Source of the DNA: Halobaculum sp. CBA1158
Lineage (GTDB): Archaea; Halobacteriota; Halobacteria; Halobacteriales; Haloferacaceae
Assembly: GCF_021431925.1 (NCBI RefSeq)
Contig: NZ_CP090371.1
Coordinates: forward strand, 1,364,001-1,428,000
Direction: 5' to 3'
Length of the DNA stretch: 64,000 bases
Shown: in pieces, positions 42,424 through 51,493 of the stretch
Layout: each line of letters starts with the position of its first letter
Position numbering within the stretch: the stretch's first letter is position 1
Notes under the pieces: generated by a model
Told to the model about the DNA's origin: nothing
The model's database searches: none
The model's input: the letters and a program-made list of their open reading frames with translations, nothing else
Translations under genes and position numbers: made by a program

Positions 42424-43314
42424 ATGCACGTCACGATCATCGGCTGTGGCTACGTCGGCCTCGAACTCGCCCGCCAACTCCGGGAGGCCGGCCACGGGGT
42501 GGTCGGAGTCCGCCGCTCGGAGTCCGGACTGCGCGCGGTCGCCGACAGCGGGGCCGACGCCGTCGCCGCCGACGCGACCGACCCGGAGACGCTGACGGCG
42601 CTCCCGGACACCGACGCGGTCGTGTTCGCCGCCAGTTCCGGCGGTCGCGGGGCGGAGGCGGCCCGGCGCGTGTACGTCGACGGCCTCGACAACGTGATCC
42701 GCGAGTACGGCCGGCGAGACGACCCTCCGTCTCGACTCGTCTACACGTCGAGCACCGGCGTTCACGGCGACCACGACGGCGACTGGGTCGACGAGGAGAC
42801 GCCGCTGGATCCGACGACCGAGAAGACGCGGGTCCTCGCCGAGGCCGAGCGCGTCGCGCGCGAGACGGCAGCCGACCACGGCATCGACGGCACGGTCGCG
42901 CGCTTCGCGGGGCTGTACGGGCCGGACCGATACCGACTGGAGCGGTACGTCGAGGGCCCCGTCACGGAGGGGTACCTGAACATGGTCCACCGCGACGACG
43001 CCGCCGGCGCGGTGGCGTTCCTGCTGGAGCGCGATGTCGCTCGCGGGGAGGCTGTGCTCGTCGTCGACGACGAACCGGTCGACAAGTGGGCGTTCGCCGA
43101 CTGGCTCGCGGCCGAGTGCGGCGTCGCGCGGCCGGAGAAGCAAACGACCGAGGAGCGCGTCGCTGCCGGCGACCTCTCGGCGGCCGCCGAGCGTCGCCTG
43201 CGCACGAGCAAGCGGTGCTCGAATCGGAAACTCCGCGACCTCGGATACGAGTTCCGCTATCCCACGTACCGCGAGGGGTATCGAGAGGCTATCCGGACCT
43301 ACGGCGAGGGTTAA
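42424..43314 (+). CDS. NAD(P)-dependent SDR/epimerase-family protein
   Basis: The 296-residue protein carries an N-terminal Rossmann motif (VTIIGCGYVGLELARQLREA), the acidic specificity region (VVGVRRSES) and SDR-like LVYTSSTGVHGDHDGDWVDE. It continues with FAGLYGPDRYRLERYV and a C-terminal domain ending in REGYREAIRTYGEG. The pattern is the extended/atypical SDR group that includes YeeZ-like proteins. The usual YxxxK is not obvious: the stretch after the GVHGD loop reads TTEKTRVLAEAE. So catalysis is uncertain. It starts two bases after the preceding gene and probably shares its transcript. Confidence 0.85.
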   Translation: MHVTIIGCGYVGLELARQLREAGHGVVGVRRSESGLRAVADSGADAVAADATDPETLTALPDTDAVVFAASSGGRGAEAARRVYVDGLDNVIREYGRRDDPPSRLVYTSSTGVHGDHDGDWVDEETPLDPTTEKTRVLAEAERVARETAADHGIDGTVARFAGLYGPDRYRLERYVEGPVTEGYLNMVHRDDAAGAVAFLLERDVARGEAVLVVDDEPVDKWAFADWLAAECGVARPEKQTTEERVAAGDLSAAAERRLRTSKRCSNRKLRDLGYEFRYPTYREGYREAIRTYGEG

Positions 43315-43326
43315 GCGACTGGTAGC

Positions 43327-43336
43327 TTCATATGTC
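43327..43336 (+). promoter_or_regulatory. TATA-like box of the DHH phosphoesterase gene
   Basis: TTCATATGTC lies 20-29 bases before the ATG at 43356, which argues for that start rather than the ATG inside this box at 43332. Confidence 0.5.
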
Positions 43337-43355
43337 GGGACCGAATAGCGCCGCT

Positions 43356-44522
43356 ATGGTACAGGTGGGAGCGCGCGCCTTCCAGGAGGGCTGGTCGGCG
43401 GTGTCGGCGAACCCGCGGGCGGTCGTCGCCGTCGCCGGTGGCGCGCTCGCGCTCGTGGCGGCGCTGGCGCTGTACCGTCGGCTCCGGCGGACGCCCGGCG
43501 AGCGCTTCCGCGCGCTGCTGGCCGGCCGTGAGTCCGTGAGCGTCCTCCTGCACCCCAACCCCGACGCCGACGCGATGGCCGCCGGCCTCGCGGTCGCCGA
43601 GTTGGCACGCAGCGTCGACACCGACGCCACCCTCCAGTACTCCGGACAGGTGCGCAGACAGGAGAACCGCGCGTTTCGTACGGTCCTCGACGTGGACCTC
43701 GAGTCGATCGACCACGTCTCGGACCTGTCCGCCGAGGCGGTCGTCCTCGTCGACCACAACGAGCCCCGGGGGTTCGCGGGCGCGGATGGTATCCTCCCGT
43801 TCGCGGTCGTCGACCACCACCCCGGCGAGGGGAGCGGCGAGGCGTTCACCGACGTTCGAACCGACTACGGCGCGTGCGCCAGCATCCTCGCGGAGTACTT
43901 CGCCGACACCGGTGCGCGGCCCGTTCCGCCGGACGCCCACGAGTCGGAGGTGACGGGTGCGACGCTGTCGACGCGTGCGGCCACGGGCCTGCTGTACGGC
44001 GTCATCTCGGACACGAACAGACTGACGCGCGGCGCGTCGGCGGCCGATTTCTCGGCGGGCGCGTACCTCCACCCCGGCGTCGACGAGGACAAACTCGAGC
44101 GCGTCGCCGACCCCGCGGTCAGCACCGAGGCGCTCGACGTGAAGGCGCGCGCCATCGCCGGTCGGGAGGTGCGTGGCTCCTTCGCCATCAGCGACGTGGG
44201 ACGGGTGTCCAACGTCGACGCCATCCCGCAGGCGGCCGACGAACTCGTCGGACTGGAGGGCGTCACCGCCGTCGTCGTCCTCGGGGAGAAGAACGGCACG
44301 GTCCACCTCTCGGGGCGGTCGCGCGACGACCGCGTCCACATGGGTCGAGCGATCGAGGCGGCCGTCGCCGACGTGCCGACCGCCTCGGCCGGCGGCCACG
44401 CGCGGATGGGCGGCGGACAGATCGGTCCCCAGGCGACGGCCGACGGCAGCGAAGAGATACCCGTGGTCGGTCGCGAGGAGTTGCTCGACCGCCTCTTCGA
44501 CGCGATGGAGGGCGAGCGGTAG
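43356..44522 (+). CDS. Membrane-anchored DHH-family phosphoesterase
   Basis: The 388-residue protein has an N-terminal transmembrane helix (about 20-42; AVVAVAGGALALVAALALYR) and a DHH phosphoesterase core. Motif I is VLLHPNPDADAMAAGLAVAE, motif II is EAVVLVDHNEPRGF and motif III is FAVVDHHPGEGSG. The DHHA1 Gly-rich end is GGHARMGGGQIG. DHH proteins hydrolyse short oligonucleotides or cyclic dinucleotides using two metals. The single helix is reminiscent of bacterial membrane-bound GdpP, but no PAS or GGDEF domain is present. The substrate is unknown. The start is chosen from the TATA spacing. Confidence 0.9.
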   Translation: MVQVGARAFQEGWSAVSANPRAVVAVAGGALALVAALALYRRLRRTPGERFRALLAGRESVSVLLHPNPDADAMAAGLAVAELARSVDTDATLQYSGQVRRQENRAFRTVLDVDLESIDHVSDLSAEAVVLVDHNEPRGFAGADGILPFAVVDHHPGEGSGEAFTDVRTDYGACASILAEYFADTGARPVPPDAHESEVTGATLSTRAATGLLYGVISDTNRLTRGASAADFSAGAYLHPGVDEDKLERVADPAVSTEALDVKARAIAGREVRGSFAISDVGRVSNVDAIPQAADELVGLEGVTAVVVLGEKNGTVHLSGRSRDDRVHMGRAIEAAVADVPTASAGGHARMGGGQIGPQATADGSEEIPVVGREELLDRLFDAMEGER

Positions 44523-44553
44523 GCCTTTTCGCCTCCGAGCACACCCCCCGGCA

Positions 44554-45654
44554 ATGGCAACAGCGCGCGGCACCTGGGGCTACCGCGACCGCTTCGGCGA
44601 CGCCGTCGGCCGGACGTACTTCCGCCGGTTCGGGCCCGGCGTCGTCTCCAGCATCGGCCTCGGCACGGCCCTCGGCGACCCGGACGACGCCACCGACGAC
44701 CGCTACCGCCGGGCGCTGGCGACGGGACTCGACGCCAGTATCAACGTCGTCGACACCGCGAGCAACTACCGGTGCGGACGCGCCGAGCGCGTCGTCGGCG
44801 AGGCCCTGGCGGGGAGCGGCGTGCCCCGCGAGTCGGTCGTGATCGCGAGCAAGGTCGGGCACCTCCCGTTCGACGGCTCCCGCCCCGACGACCCCGGGCG
44901 GTACGTCCGCGAGCGCTACGTGGACACGGGGCTCGTCGACGCGGACGACCTCGCCCGGGGCGGCCACGCGCTCACGCCGGCGCTCGTCGACGCGACGCTC
45001 GACCGCTCGCTCGAGGCCGTCGGCGTCGACGCGATCGACTGCTACTACGTCCACGAGCCCGAGGCGCAACTGGCGGTCCGCGACCGCGCCGCCGTCTACG
45101 ACCAGGTGGAGACCGCCTTCGAGACGCTGGAGCGCCGCCGCGCGGCCGGCGACATCGGGATGTACGGCGTCGCGACGTGGGACGCGTTCCGCGTCCCGCC
45201 CGACCACGAGTCGCACCTCGATCTCGCGGAGCTGCTCGCCCGCGCGGAGGCCGCAGCCGACGCCGTCGGGGTCGAGGACCACGGTCTGCGGGCGATTCAG
45301 CTCCCGTTCAACGTCCGCATGGCCGGCGCGTTCACCGTCGCCGCACACGACGCCGACGGGGCCGACGGCCCCGTGAGCGCGTTGGAGTTCTGTCACCGCG
45401 AGGGGCTGTCGGTCGTCGCCGCCGCGGCGCTGGCTGGCGGGGACCTCGCGGAGCCGGACGCGATCCCGGAGGGTGTGGCCACACGTCTCGCCGGCGATAC
45501 GCCCGCCCAGCGCGCGCTCAACTTCGCCCGCTCGGCCCCCGCGGTGACGACCGCGCTGGTCGGTTGTCGCCGGCGGGCACACGTCCGGGAGGCCGTCGCG
45601 GCCGGCACCTTCGATCCCCTCGGTGCCTCGGCGTTCGACGCCGTCTTCGAGTAG
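44554..45654 (+). CDS. Aldo/keto reductase family protein
   Basis: The 366-residue TIM-barrel oxidoreductase has IGLGTALGDPDDATDDRYRR, the catalytic Asp/Tyr region in NVVDTASNYRCGRAERVVGE, and the lysine in SVVIASKVGHLPF. The histidine is in IDCYYVHEPEAQLA. A C-terminal NADP-site-like stretch reads RSAPAVTTALVGCRRRAHVR. It differs from plain AKRs in having a long loop after the lysine (RPDDPGRYVRERYVDTGLVD), as in the archaeal/cyanobacterial oxidoreductase branch. The substrate is unknown. It follows the DHH gene after 31 bases and may share its transcript. Confidence 0.9.
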   Translation: MATARGTWGYRDRFGDAVGRTYFRRFGPGVVSSIGLGTALGDPDDATDDRYRRALATGLDASINVVDTASNYRCGRAERVVGEALAGSGVPRESVVIASKVGHLPFDGSRPDDPGRYVRERYVDTGLVDADDLARGGHALTPALVDATLDRSLEAVGVDAIDCYYVHEPEAQLAVRDRAAVYDQVETAFETLERRRAAGDIGMYGVATWDAFRVPPDHESHLDLAELLARAEAAADAVGVEDHGLRAIQLPFNVRMAGAFTVAAHDADGADGPVSALEFCHREGLSVVAAAALAGGDLAEPDAIPEGVATRLAGDTPAQRALNFARSAPAVTTALVGCRRRAHVREAVAAGTFDPLGASAFDAVFE

Positions 45655-45793
45655 TCGCCGACGGGACCGTCCTCGTCGCTCGGTGAGTTCGGACGAAGTC
45701 GTCAGGGGCGGAGGCGAACCGGCCGACCGACGTCGGCGGAACTGCACGGAGCGAATCCCGAGACGAGACAGCGAGAACGGAGACGGAGACGCC

Positions 45794-45829
45794 GGAGGGG
45801 ACGGAGGGGACGGAGAGAGCGGAGGGGCG
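45794..45829. repeat. Four tandem 9-base purine-rich units
   Basis: Units are GGAGGGGAC (45794, 45803), GGAGAGAGC (45812) and GGAGGGGCG (45821), in a run that is all G/A with single C spacers. They lie in the 206-base gap between the aldo/keto reductase and the small zinc-finger gene; nothing else is seen there. Confidence 0.7.
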
Positions 45830-45860
45830 GGATCGAGCGTGTCGGCCCTCTGGGGCGATG

Positions 45861-46031
45861 TCAGCGAAGCTCCTTCCACTCGCGGTCGCAGTCCGGACAG
45901 TTCCGGATCGAGTACACCTCGTCTGGGGGGTTCTGCTTGGCGAGCGACTGGCCGCACTCGGCGCAGGTGAGTCGCCCGTAGTTGTCCTTCTCTAACTCTC
46001 CCTCCCGAAGCCCCTTCCGTGTCGATTTCAC
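45861..46031 (-). CDS. Small zinc-finger protein (HVO_0758-type)
   Basis: The 56-residue protein starts, from a GTG, KSTRKGLREGELEKDNYGRL and has two CxxC pairs (CAECG; CPDC) in a rubredoxin-like zinc ribbon, ending REWKELR. It matches the haloarchaeal family of one-domain zinc-finger microproteins typified by HVO_0758. I choose the GTG at 46031 because the family begins there and an AAAAAAC patch (a T-run on the minus strand) stands at about -27. A DNA- or protein-binding regulatory role is likely but not shown. Divergent from the MFS gene. Confidence 0.88.
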   Translation of the reverse strand: MKSTRKGLREGELEKDNYGRLTCAECGQSLAKQNPPDEVYSIRNCPDCDREWKELR

Positions 46032-46138
46032 GGTCGACCTTGTGTGGGGGAGGCAAAAAACACGGCGACGCGTGCGAGCCCTGCACACGCCGCCGCCGAG
46101 TCGGAAGGCTTGACTCCGAACCGCGTTCACGTTCGCGT

Positions 46139-47314
46139 GTGTCACGGGGACGGTTGTTCGGAACGCTGTGCGGGGCGGTGTTCCTCGTCAATATGGCCCG
46201 CGTCGTGTTCGCCCCCCTGCTGTCGGAGTTCATCGACGCCTTCGGGATCGGCGAGGCGACCGCGGGCCTGCTGGTCACACTCGTGTGGGTCGGTAGCGCC
46301 GCCCCTCGCCTTCCGGTCGGGTGGCTGCTCACCCGCGTCCCCCGTCACTACGTCGTCCTCGCGGCCGGCGTCGTGTTGACGCTGGCGTCGACGTTCGCGA
46401 CCCTCGCGCCCGGCATCGAGGTGCTGATGGTCGCGGCGGTGGGGATGGGACTCGCATCGGGCGTCTACTTCATCGCGGGCAACACGCTCGTCTCGGAGCT
46501 GTTCCCCGAGACCGTGGGGCGAGTGATGGGGATCCACGGCACGGCGAGCCAACTGGCGGCGGTCGCGGCCGCGCCGTTCGCCACGGTCGCGCTCGGGCTC
46601 ACCATCGAGGCGGTCGCGGGCTGGCGCGCCGTCTTCGCCGCCCTCGCGGTCGCGGCCGCGGCGATCACGGGGCTGTTGTGGCTCGCGACTCGCCGTGCGG
46701 ACCTGCCGGAGGCCGGGGCCGAGGATCGCGACCTCCTCTGGGCCGCCCGAATCGAATGGAGAACCATCGTCACCGGCGTCCTCATCCTCGGGATCGCGGG
46801 GTTCGTCTGGCAGGGCGTGTTCAACTTCTACGAGCTGTACATGCTCGACAAGGGGCTGCCGCCGTCGGTCGCGCGAAACGCGCTCACGATCGTCTTCGGT
46901 GCCGGGGTCCCGGCGTTCCTCGTCTCAGGCCGCCTCGCCGACCGACTCCCGCACGTGCCGTACCTGCTGGCCGTGCTCGCGGCGTTTATCGCGTGCCTGT
47001 TCGCGCTGGTTTCGGTCTCCGGGCTCGTCCCGCTGCTCGTCGTGTCGGCGGTGACGGGGTACGTCATCCACTCGCTGTTTCCCGCGATGGACACCTACCT
47101 CCTCGACACCCTCCCCGACGCGACCCGGGGGTCGGCGTACGCCGTCTACTCGGCGTCGATGATGCTCGTGCAGGCGGCCGGCTCGTCCGTGGTCGGCGCG
47201 CTCCGCGGGGCCGGCTTCGCGTACGACCTCGTCTTCGGCGTCGCCGCCGGCGGACTCGTCGTGCTCCTCGTCGGACTGATGCTGGCTCAGCGAGCCTCCT
47301 GGCTGCCGGAGTGA
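46139..47314 (+). CDS. Major facilitator superfamily transporter
   Basis: The 391-residue membrane protein has about twelve hydrophobic segments and the loop-2 pattern VWVGSAAPRLPVGWLLTRVP, a variant of the GxxxDRxGRR motif. The symmetrical loop between helices 8 and 9 is VSGRLADRLPHVPYLLAVLA. A central cytoplasmic loop (TRRADLPEAGAEDRDLLWAA) divides the two halves. No motif defines the substrate; efflux or organic anion uptake are both possible. I start at the GTG at 46139 since the first helix begins soon after (GTLCGAVFLVNMARVVFAPL). The start is the least certain part. Confidence 0.88.
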   Translation: MSRGRLFGTLCGAVFLVNMARVVFAPLLSEFIDAFGIGEATAGLLVTLVWVGSAAPRLPVGWLLTRVPRHYVVLAAGVVLTLASTFATLAPGIEVLMVAAVGMGLASGVYFIAGNTLVSELFPETVGRVMGIHGTASQLAAVAAAPFATVALGLTIEAVAGWRAVFAALAVAAAAITGLLWLATRRADLPEAGAEDRDLLWAARIEWRTIVTGVLILGIAGFVWQGVFNFYELYMLDKGLPPSVARNALTIVFGAGVPAFLVSGRLADRLPHVPYLLAVLAAFIACLFALVSVSGLVPLLVVSAVTGYVIHSLFPAMDTYLLDTLPDATRGSAYAVYSASMMLVQAAGSSVVGALRGAGFAYDLVFGVAAGGLVVLLVGLMLAQRASWLPE

Positions 47315-47407
47315 GTCGTCGTCGCTGACGACGACACCGTCGCCGTCCCGAACCGTCCCCGCCGGCACCGCCAGCGATTTGCGGCGCTCCCGCGTACCTC
47401 CCGACGG

Positions 47408-48289
47408 ATGACTCTCTCGCCGCTTCCCGACGACACGCGACTCGGTCGCGTGACCTTGGCCGTCTCTGATCTCGACGCGGTAACGGGGTTCTACCGCGAC
47501 GCAGTCGGCCTTCGGGTCCGCCACAGCGACGGCGACCGCGCCGTGCTGGGGACCGCCGAGCGCGACCTCCTCGTCCTCGAGTGCGACCGGGAAACCGGTC
47601 CCCGTCCCGCCGACGCGGCGGGACTGTTCCACACCGCGTTCCTGTTCTCCGATCGGGGTGCCCTCGGCGACGCGCTCGCCCGCGTCCGCGACGCCGGCGG
47701 CGATCTCACGGGGGCGTCCGACCACGGCGTCAGCGAGGCGCTGTACCTGCGCGATCCCGAGGGCAACGGCGTCGAACTCTACCGCGACCGACCGCGCGCG
47801 GAGTGGCCCGAGTCCGACGGCGAGGTCGCGATGGACACGCTCCCGCTCGACGTGGACGCCCTCTCGGCCGACCGCGCGGGCGACGCGGACGCCGCGGGCG
47901 ACTCCGCACCCGACGGGACCGCGGTCGGGCACGTCCACCTCGAAGTGACGGACGTCGACGCCGCCGAGTCGTTCTACGTCGACGGACTCGGGTTCGACGT
48001 GCGCCAGCGCTGGGAGCGCGAGGCGCTGTTCGTCGCCGCCGGCGGCTACCATCATCACGTCGGGCTCAACACGTGGAACGGACGGTCCGCTCCCGCCTCC
48101 GGACGGGGGCTGTCGGCGTTCGAGGTCGTCGTGCCCGACGCGAACGCGCTCGATAGCGTGCGCGAATCGCTCGCCGACGCCGGCGTCGAGGTTGCCGACG
48201 ACGCCGACGAGACCGGGGAAGACGACGGCGACGCAGCGCTCCGCGTCCGCGACCCCGACGGGATCGGCGTGCGGATCGTCGCGGAATAA
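47408..48289 (+). CDS. VOC-family protein with two glyoxalase-fold domains
   Basis: The 293-residue protein has two vicinal-oxygen-chelate domains (about 8-130 and 175-290). The second has the expected metal histidine pattern (VGHVHLEVTDVDAAESFY; YHHHVGLNTWNG). The first has lost the leading histidine (LGRVTLAVSDLDAVTGFYRD) but keeps ALYLRDPEGNGVELYRDRPR with the glutamate. The layout is that of catechol-2,3-dioxygenase-like CatE/YfiE proteins. An Ala/Asp-rich insert separates the domains. A ring-cleaving or isomerase activity is possible but the substrate is unknown. Confidence 0.88.
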   Translation: MTLSPLPDDTRLGRVTLAVSDLDAVTGFYRDAVGLRVRHSDGDRAVLGTAERDLLVLECDRETGPRPADAAGLFHTAFLFSDRGALGDALARVRDAGGDLTGASDHGVSEALYLRDPEGNGVELYRDRPRAEWPESDGEVAMDTLPLDVDALSADRAGDADAAGDSAPDGTAVGHVHLEVTDVDAAESFYVDGLGFDVRQRWEREALFVAAGGYHHHVGLNTWNGRSAPASGRGLSAFEVVVPDANALDSVRESLADAGVEVADDADETGEDDGDAALRVRDPDGIGVRIVAE

Positions 48290-48445
48290 CCCATCCTCCG
48301 AAACCGTGTCGCGACGAACTCACCATTCGCTATCGCGGTATTCGGTTTACTCACTCGGAACCCGCTCGTTCGTGCGACGGTCGCGTTTCCGAGCGATCGC
48401 TATACTTCGAGAGATTCGTGGAGAAAACACCGCAGCCGGAGGCGA

Positions 48446-50581
48446 CTACCGGATCTTCGTGCCCAGCGGCGCGTCGCCGTGGGTTGTGAGCAGGTCCGCG
48501 TCCTCGCCGGCCGCGAGCACCATCCCGTTCGACTCGACGCCGAACAGCTCCGCTTTCTCCAGGTTCGCGACGATCACGACGCGGGTGCCCGGCAGCGAGT
48601 CGACGTCGTGGAGCTGTTTGAGGCCGGCGACGATCTGGCGTTCCTCGACCCCGATGTCCACCGTGAGTCGAACCAGTTCGTCCGCGCCCTCGATCCCCTC
48701 GGCGTCGACGATCTCGCCGACGCGGAGGTCGAGTTCCTGGAACTCCTCGAAGCCGATGCGCTCGTCCGCCACGGGGGGCAGGTCGCTCACGGCCGACTGG
48801 GCGTCCGCGTCGACCTCGTCGGTTTCGGTTTCCGTCCGGTCGTCCTGCGCTTCCTCGGCGGCGTCGTCGTCGGCCGCGGCCTCGGCGACGCGCGACTCCA
48901 GCTTCTCGTTGAGTTCCTCGACGCGCTCGTCTTCGATCTTCTCGTAGAGTTCCTCGGGCGCGCCGAAGTCGCGCGGCGGGGCCTCGAGCGCGGCGTCGGT
49001 CGTCGCGTCGTGGACCGAGCCGTCCTCGCCGAGTTGGGTCCACAGTCGCTCGCTCGTGTCGGGCGCGACCGGCTCGAACAGGACCGCGATCGCCTTGGCG
49101 ATCTGGACGCAGTCGCGGATGACCTGCGCGGCCGCCTCGTCGTCCTCGCCGACGAGGTTCCACGGCTCCTCCCGCTGGATGTACTCGTTGCCGAAGCGGG
49201 CCAGTTCGACGGTCGCGTTGCCGACGGCGCGCACGGAGTAGCCGTTGACGCCGGCCGCGAAGTCGTCGATCGCCTCCTCGATGCGAGCCTCGACCTCGTC
49301 GCTGACTTCGGCCTCGGGCGTCCCCTCGAAGTTGCGGTGGGCGAACAGCAGCGAGCGGTACAGGAAGTTCCCGACCGTGCCGACGAGTTCGTTGTTGACG
49401 CGGTCGCGGAACTTCTCCCACGAGAAGTCGACGTCCTGCTGGAACCCGCCGTTGGTGGCGAGGTAGTAGCGCAGCAGGTCCGGGTGGAAGCCCTCGTCGA
49501 GGTACTCGCGGGCCCACACCGCCCGGTTGCGAGAGGTGGAGAAGCCGTCGCCGTCGAGCGTCATGAAGCCGCTCGCCATCACCGCCCGTGGCTCGACGTA
49601 GTCGACGCCGTGGAGCATCGCGGGCCAGAACACGGTGTGGTGCTGGATGATGTCACGGCCGATGACGTGGACGACTTCGCCGTCCTCGCGCCACGCACGC
49701 TCCCAGTCGTACTCGTCGCTGCCGACGCGCTCGCTGTACTGCTTCGTCGAGGAGACGTACTCGATCGGCGCGTCGACCCAGACGTACAGGACCAGGTCGC
49801 TCTCGCCCTCGCCGTCGATTTCGGGGTAGTTGATCCCCCAGTCCATGTCGCGGGTGATACACCAGTCGCGGAGGCCGTCCTCCAGCCATCCGCGGGGCTG
49901 GTTGCGCGCGTTGGCGGTCCCCTCGAGTCGGTCGAGAAAGCCCGAGAGGTACTCCTCGAACTCCGAGACGCGGAAGAACTTGTGCATCTGATCGCGGTAC
50001 TCCGCGGGGTTGCCGGTCACCGTCGAGCGCGGCTCCTCGATCTCGCCGGGCTCGAGGTGGCGACCGCAGCCCTCGTCGCACTCGTCGCCGCGGGCGAGTT
50101 CGCCGCAGTACGGGCAGGTCCCCTCGACGTAACGGTCCGGCAGCGACTGCTCCGCCTCGGGGTCGTACGCGACCTTGATCTCCTTCTCGTAGACGTGGCC
50201 GTTCTCCTCCAGCGTGCGGACGAACTCCTGCGTGAGTTCGGTGTTCGTCGCGTCGTGCGTGTGGCCGTAGTTGTCGAAGTCGACGTCGAACCGCGGGAAG
50301 GTCTCCTCGTACTGTTCGTGCCACGCGAGCGCGAACTCCTCGGGCGACGTGTCCTCCTTCTCGGCGTTGACCGCGACGGGGGTGCCGTGCATGTCGGACC
50401 CGCAGACGAACGCGGTCTCCTGGCCGAGCGATTCCAGCGCTCGCGCGTACACGTCGCCGCCGACGTACGTCCGGAGGTGGCCGATGTGGAGGTCGCCGTT
50501 GGCGTACGGCAACCCGCAGGTGACCACCGCCGGCGCGTCCGCGGGGAACGCCTCGCGCGCGTGAGTGTCCTTGTTGCTCAT
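48446..50581 (-). CDS. metG: Methionyl-tRNA synthetase with C-terminal tRNA-binding domain
   Basis: The 711-residue class I enzyme has the HIGH motif in GLPYANGDLHIGHLRTYVGG and a zinc-binding connective region (CPYCGELARGDECDEGCGRH). The KMSKS loop is here FSTSRNRAVWAREY, a variant without the first lysine. An anticodon-binding helical domain follows and, after an acidic linker (about 565-600), an EMAP/Trbp111-like OB fold (FEEFQELDLRVGEIVDAEGI). That last domain ends VLAAGEDADLLTTHGDAPLG. Such fused domains occur in many MetRS. The start is clear and its TATA box sits inside a small palindrome. Confidence 0.97.
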   Translation of the reverse strand: MSNKDTHAREAFPADAPAVVTCGLPYANGDLHIGHLRTYVGGDVYARALESLGQETAFVCGSDMHGTPVAVNAEKEDTSPEEFALAWHEQYEETFPRFDVDFDNYGHTHDATNTELTQEFVRTLEENGHVYEKEIKVAYDPEAEQSLPDRYVEGTCPYCGELARGDECDEGCGRHLEPGEIEEPRSTVTGNPAEYRDQMHKFFRVSEFEEYLSGFLDRLEGTANARNQPRGWLEDGLRDWCITRDMDWGINYPEIDGEGESDLVLYVWVDAPIEYVSSTKQYSERVGSDEYDWERAWREDGEVVHVIGRDIIQHHTVFWPAMLHGVDYVEPRAVMASGFMTLDGDGFSTSRNRAVWAREYLDEGFHPDLLRYYLATNGGFQQDVDFSWEKFRDRVNNELVGTVGNFLYRSLLFAHRNFEGTPEAEVSDEVEARIEEAIDDFAAGVNGYSVRAVGNATVELARFGNEYIQREEPWNLVGEDDEAAAQVIRDCVQIAKAIAVLFEPVAPDTSERLWTQLGEDGSVHDATTDAALEAPPRDFGAPEELYEKIEDERVEELNEKLESRVAEAAADDDAAEEAQDDRTETETDEVDADAQSAVSDLPPVADERIGFEEFQELDLRVGEIVDAEGIEGADELVRLTVDIGVEERQIVAGLKQLHDVDSLPGTRVVIVANLEKAELFGVESNGMVLAAGEDADLLTTHGDAPLGTKIR

Positions 50582-50599
50582 GGATGTCGTGTCGTGGAT

Positions 50600-50616
50600 G
50601 CGGGCCTAAAGCCCGC
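50600..50616 (-). promoter_or_regulatory. Palindrome around the metG TATA box
   Basis: GCGGGC and GCCCGC form a perfect six-base stem around CTAAA. On the minus strand TTTAG is 26-29 bases before the metG ATG, so the TATA box is the loop of an inverted repeat. This could be an operator. Confidence 0.45.
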
Positions 50617-50896
50617 CGAATCGGGCGAACGGTCCCCGCCTGTGGGCGTCGTCGATCGACTCCGCGAACCCGTCGGGGGCGGCGCGCCGGGATTCACGCC
50701 GCCGCCGACGCGACCCCGCTACGGGTCGCGACGACACCGAACGCTCCGCCCGGCGCTGGAGAACCCGCGCATACGCATCGTGTCAGCCGGGCGAGTCACG
50801 GTCCGTCGAAGGACTCGATCGTACTTGCCTCTGACGATCGTGTGCATGGGTGTCACGTTCCGTACCTACTTGAGTGTCGGTCGAGGTCTGGACGGT
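50617..50896. other. Gene-free stretch between metG and the deacylase-like gene
   Basis: No coding sequence with normal composition is visible on either strand. The only signal is CCTACTTGAGT at 50869-50879, in TATA position for the gene starting at 50897. Confidence 0.5.
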
Positions 50897-51367
50897 ATGC
50901 ACGCCAGCGCCGCACGATTCGCCGAACGCGTCAGCGAGGAGTACGGGTTCGAGGCCGACATCGAGGAGTTCCCCGACGGGACGAAGACCGCCGCCGACGC
51001 CGCCGAGGCCGTCGGCTGTTCGGTCTCGCAGATCGTCAAGAGCATCGTCCTCGTCGCCGACGGCGAGGTGATCGTCGTGCTCACCGCCGGTGACAACCGC
51101 GTCGACACGGACGCGCTCGCCTCGGAACTGGGGGTGGGGTCGGTCCGAACCGGGAACCCCGAGGAAGTGAAAGCTGCGACCGGGTGGAGCATCGGCGGGG
51201 TCCCGCCCTTCGGACACGAGTCGGACGTGGCGACGTACCTCGACGAGTCGCTGCTCGACCGCGACCGTATCTGGGCCGCCGCGGGAACCCCGGACGCCGT
51301 GTTCGCGCTGTCTCCCGACCGGCTGCGCTCGATCGCGGACCCGGAGCCGACGACGGCGTTCGAGTGA
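50897..51367 (+). CDS. YbaK/ProX-family aminoacyl-tRNA deacylase-like protein
   Basis: The 156-residue protein has the YbaK fold: EYGFEADIEEFPDGTKTAAD, then VGCSVSQIVKSIVLVADGEV with the conserved catalytic lysine, and VVLTAGDNRVDTDALASELG. The Gly-Pro loop is GWSIGGVPPFGHESDVATYL. Relatives remove wrongly attached amino acids from tRNA (for example Cys-tRNA(Pro)), a plausible job next to metG. The start at 50897 is supported by the TATA-like ACTTGAG at about -25. The length is normal for the free-standing family. Confidence 0.9.
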   Translation: MHASAARFAERVSEEYGFEADIEEFPDGTKTAADAAEAVGCSVSQIVKSIVLVADGEVIVVLTAGDNRVDTDALASELGVGSVRTGNPEEVKAATGWSIGGVPPFGHESDVATYLDESLLDRDRIWAAAGTPDAVFALSPDRLRSIADPEPTTAFE

Positions 51368-51493
51368 CGTAAATCGAATGCCGCGATACGAAATCGGCTC
51401 GGACGCGCCCGCACGGACCGGGGAGTCCCTCGTCGTCCTCCGTGAACCGCACGTGGATCGACGACGGACCCTTGAACTGTAGGGAATCGAACT

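Noticed and set aside
47491-47766. Minus-strand frame inside the VOC-family gene
   Set aside because: Low-complexity Ser/Arg/Pro product and no start signals; it is the shadow of the real gene.
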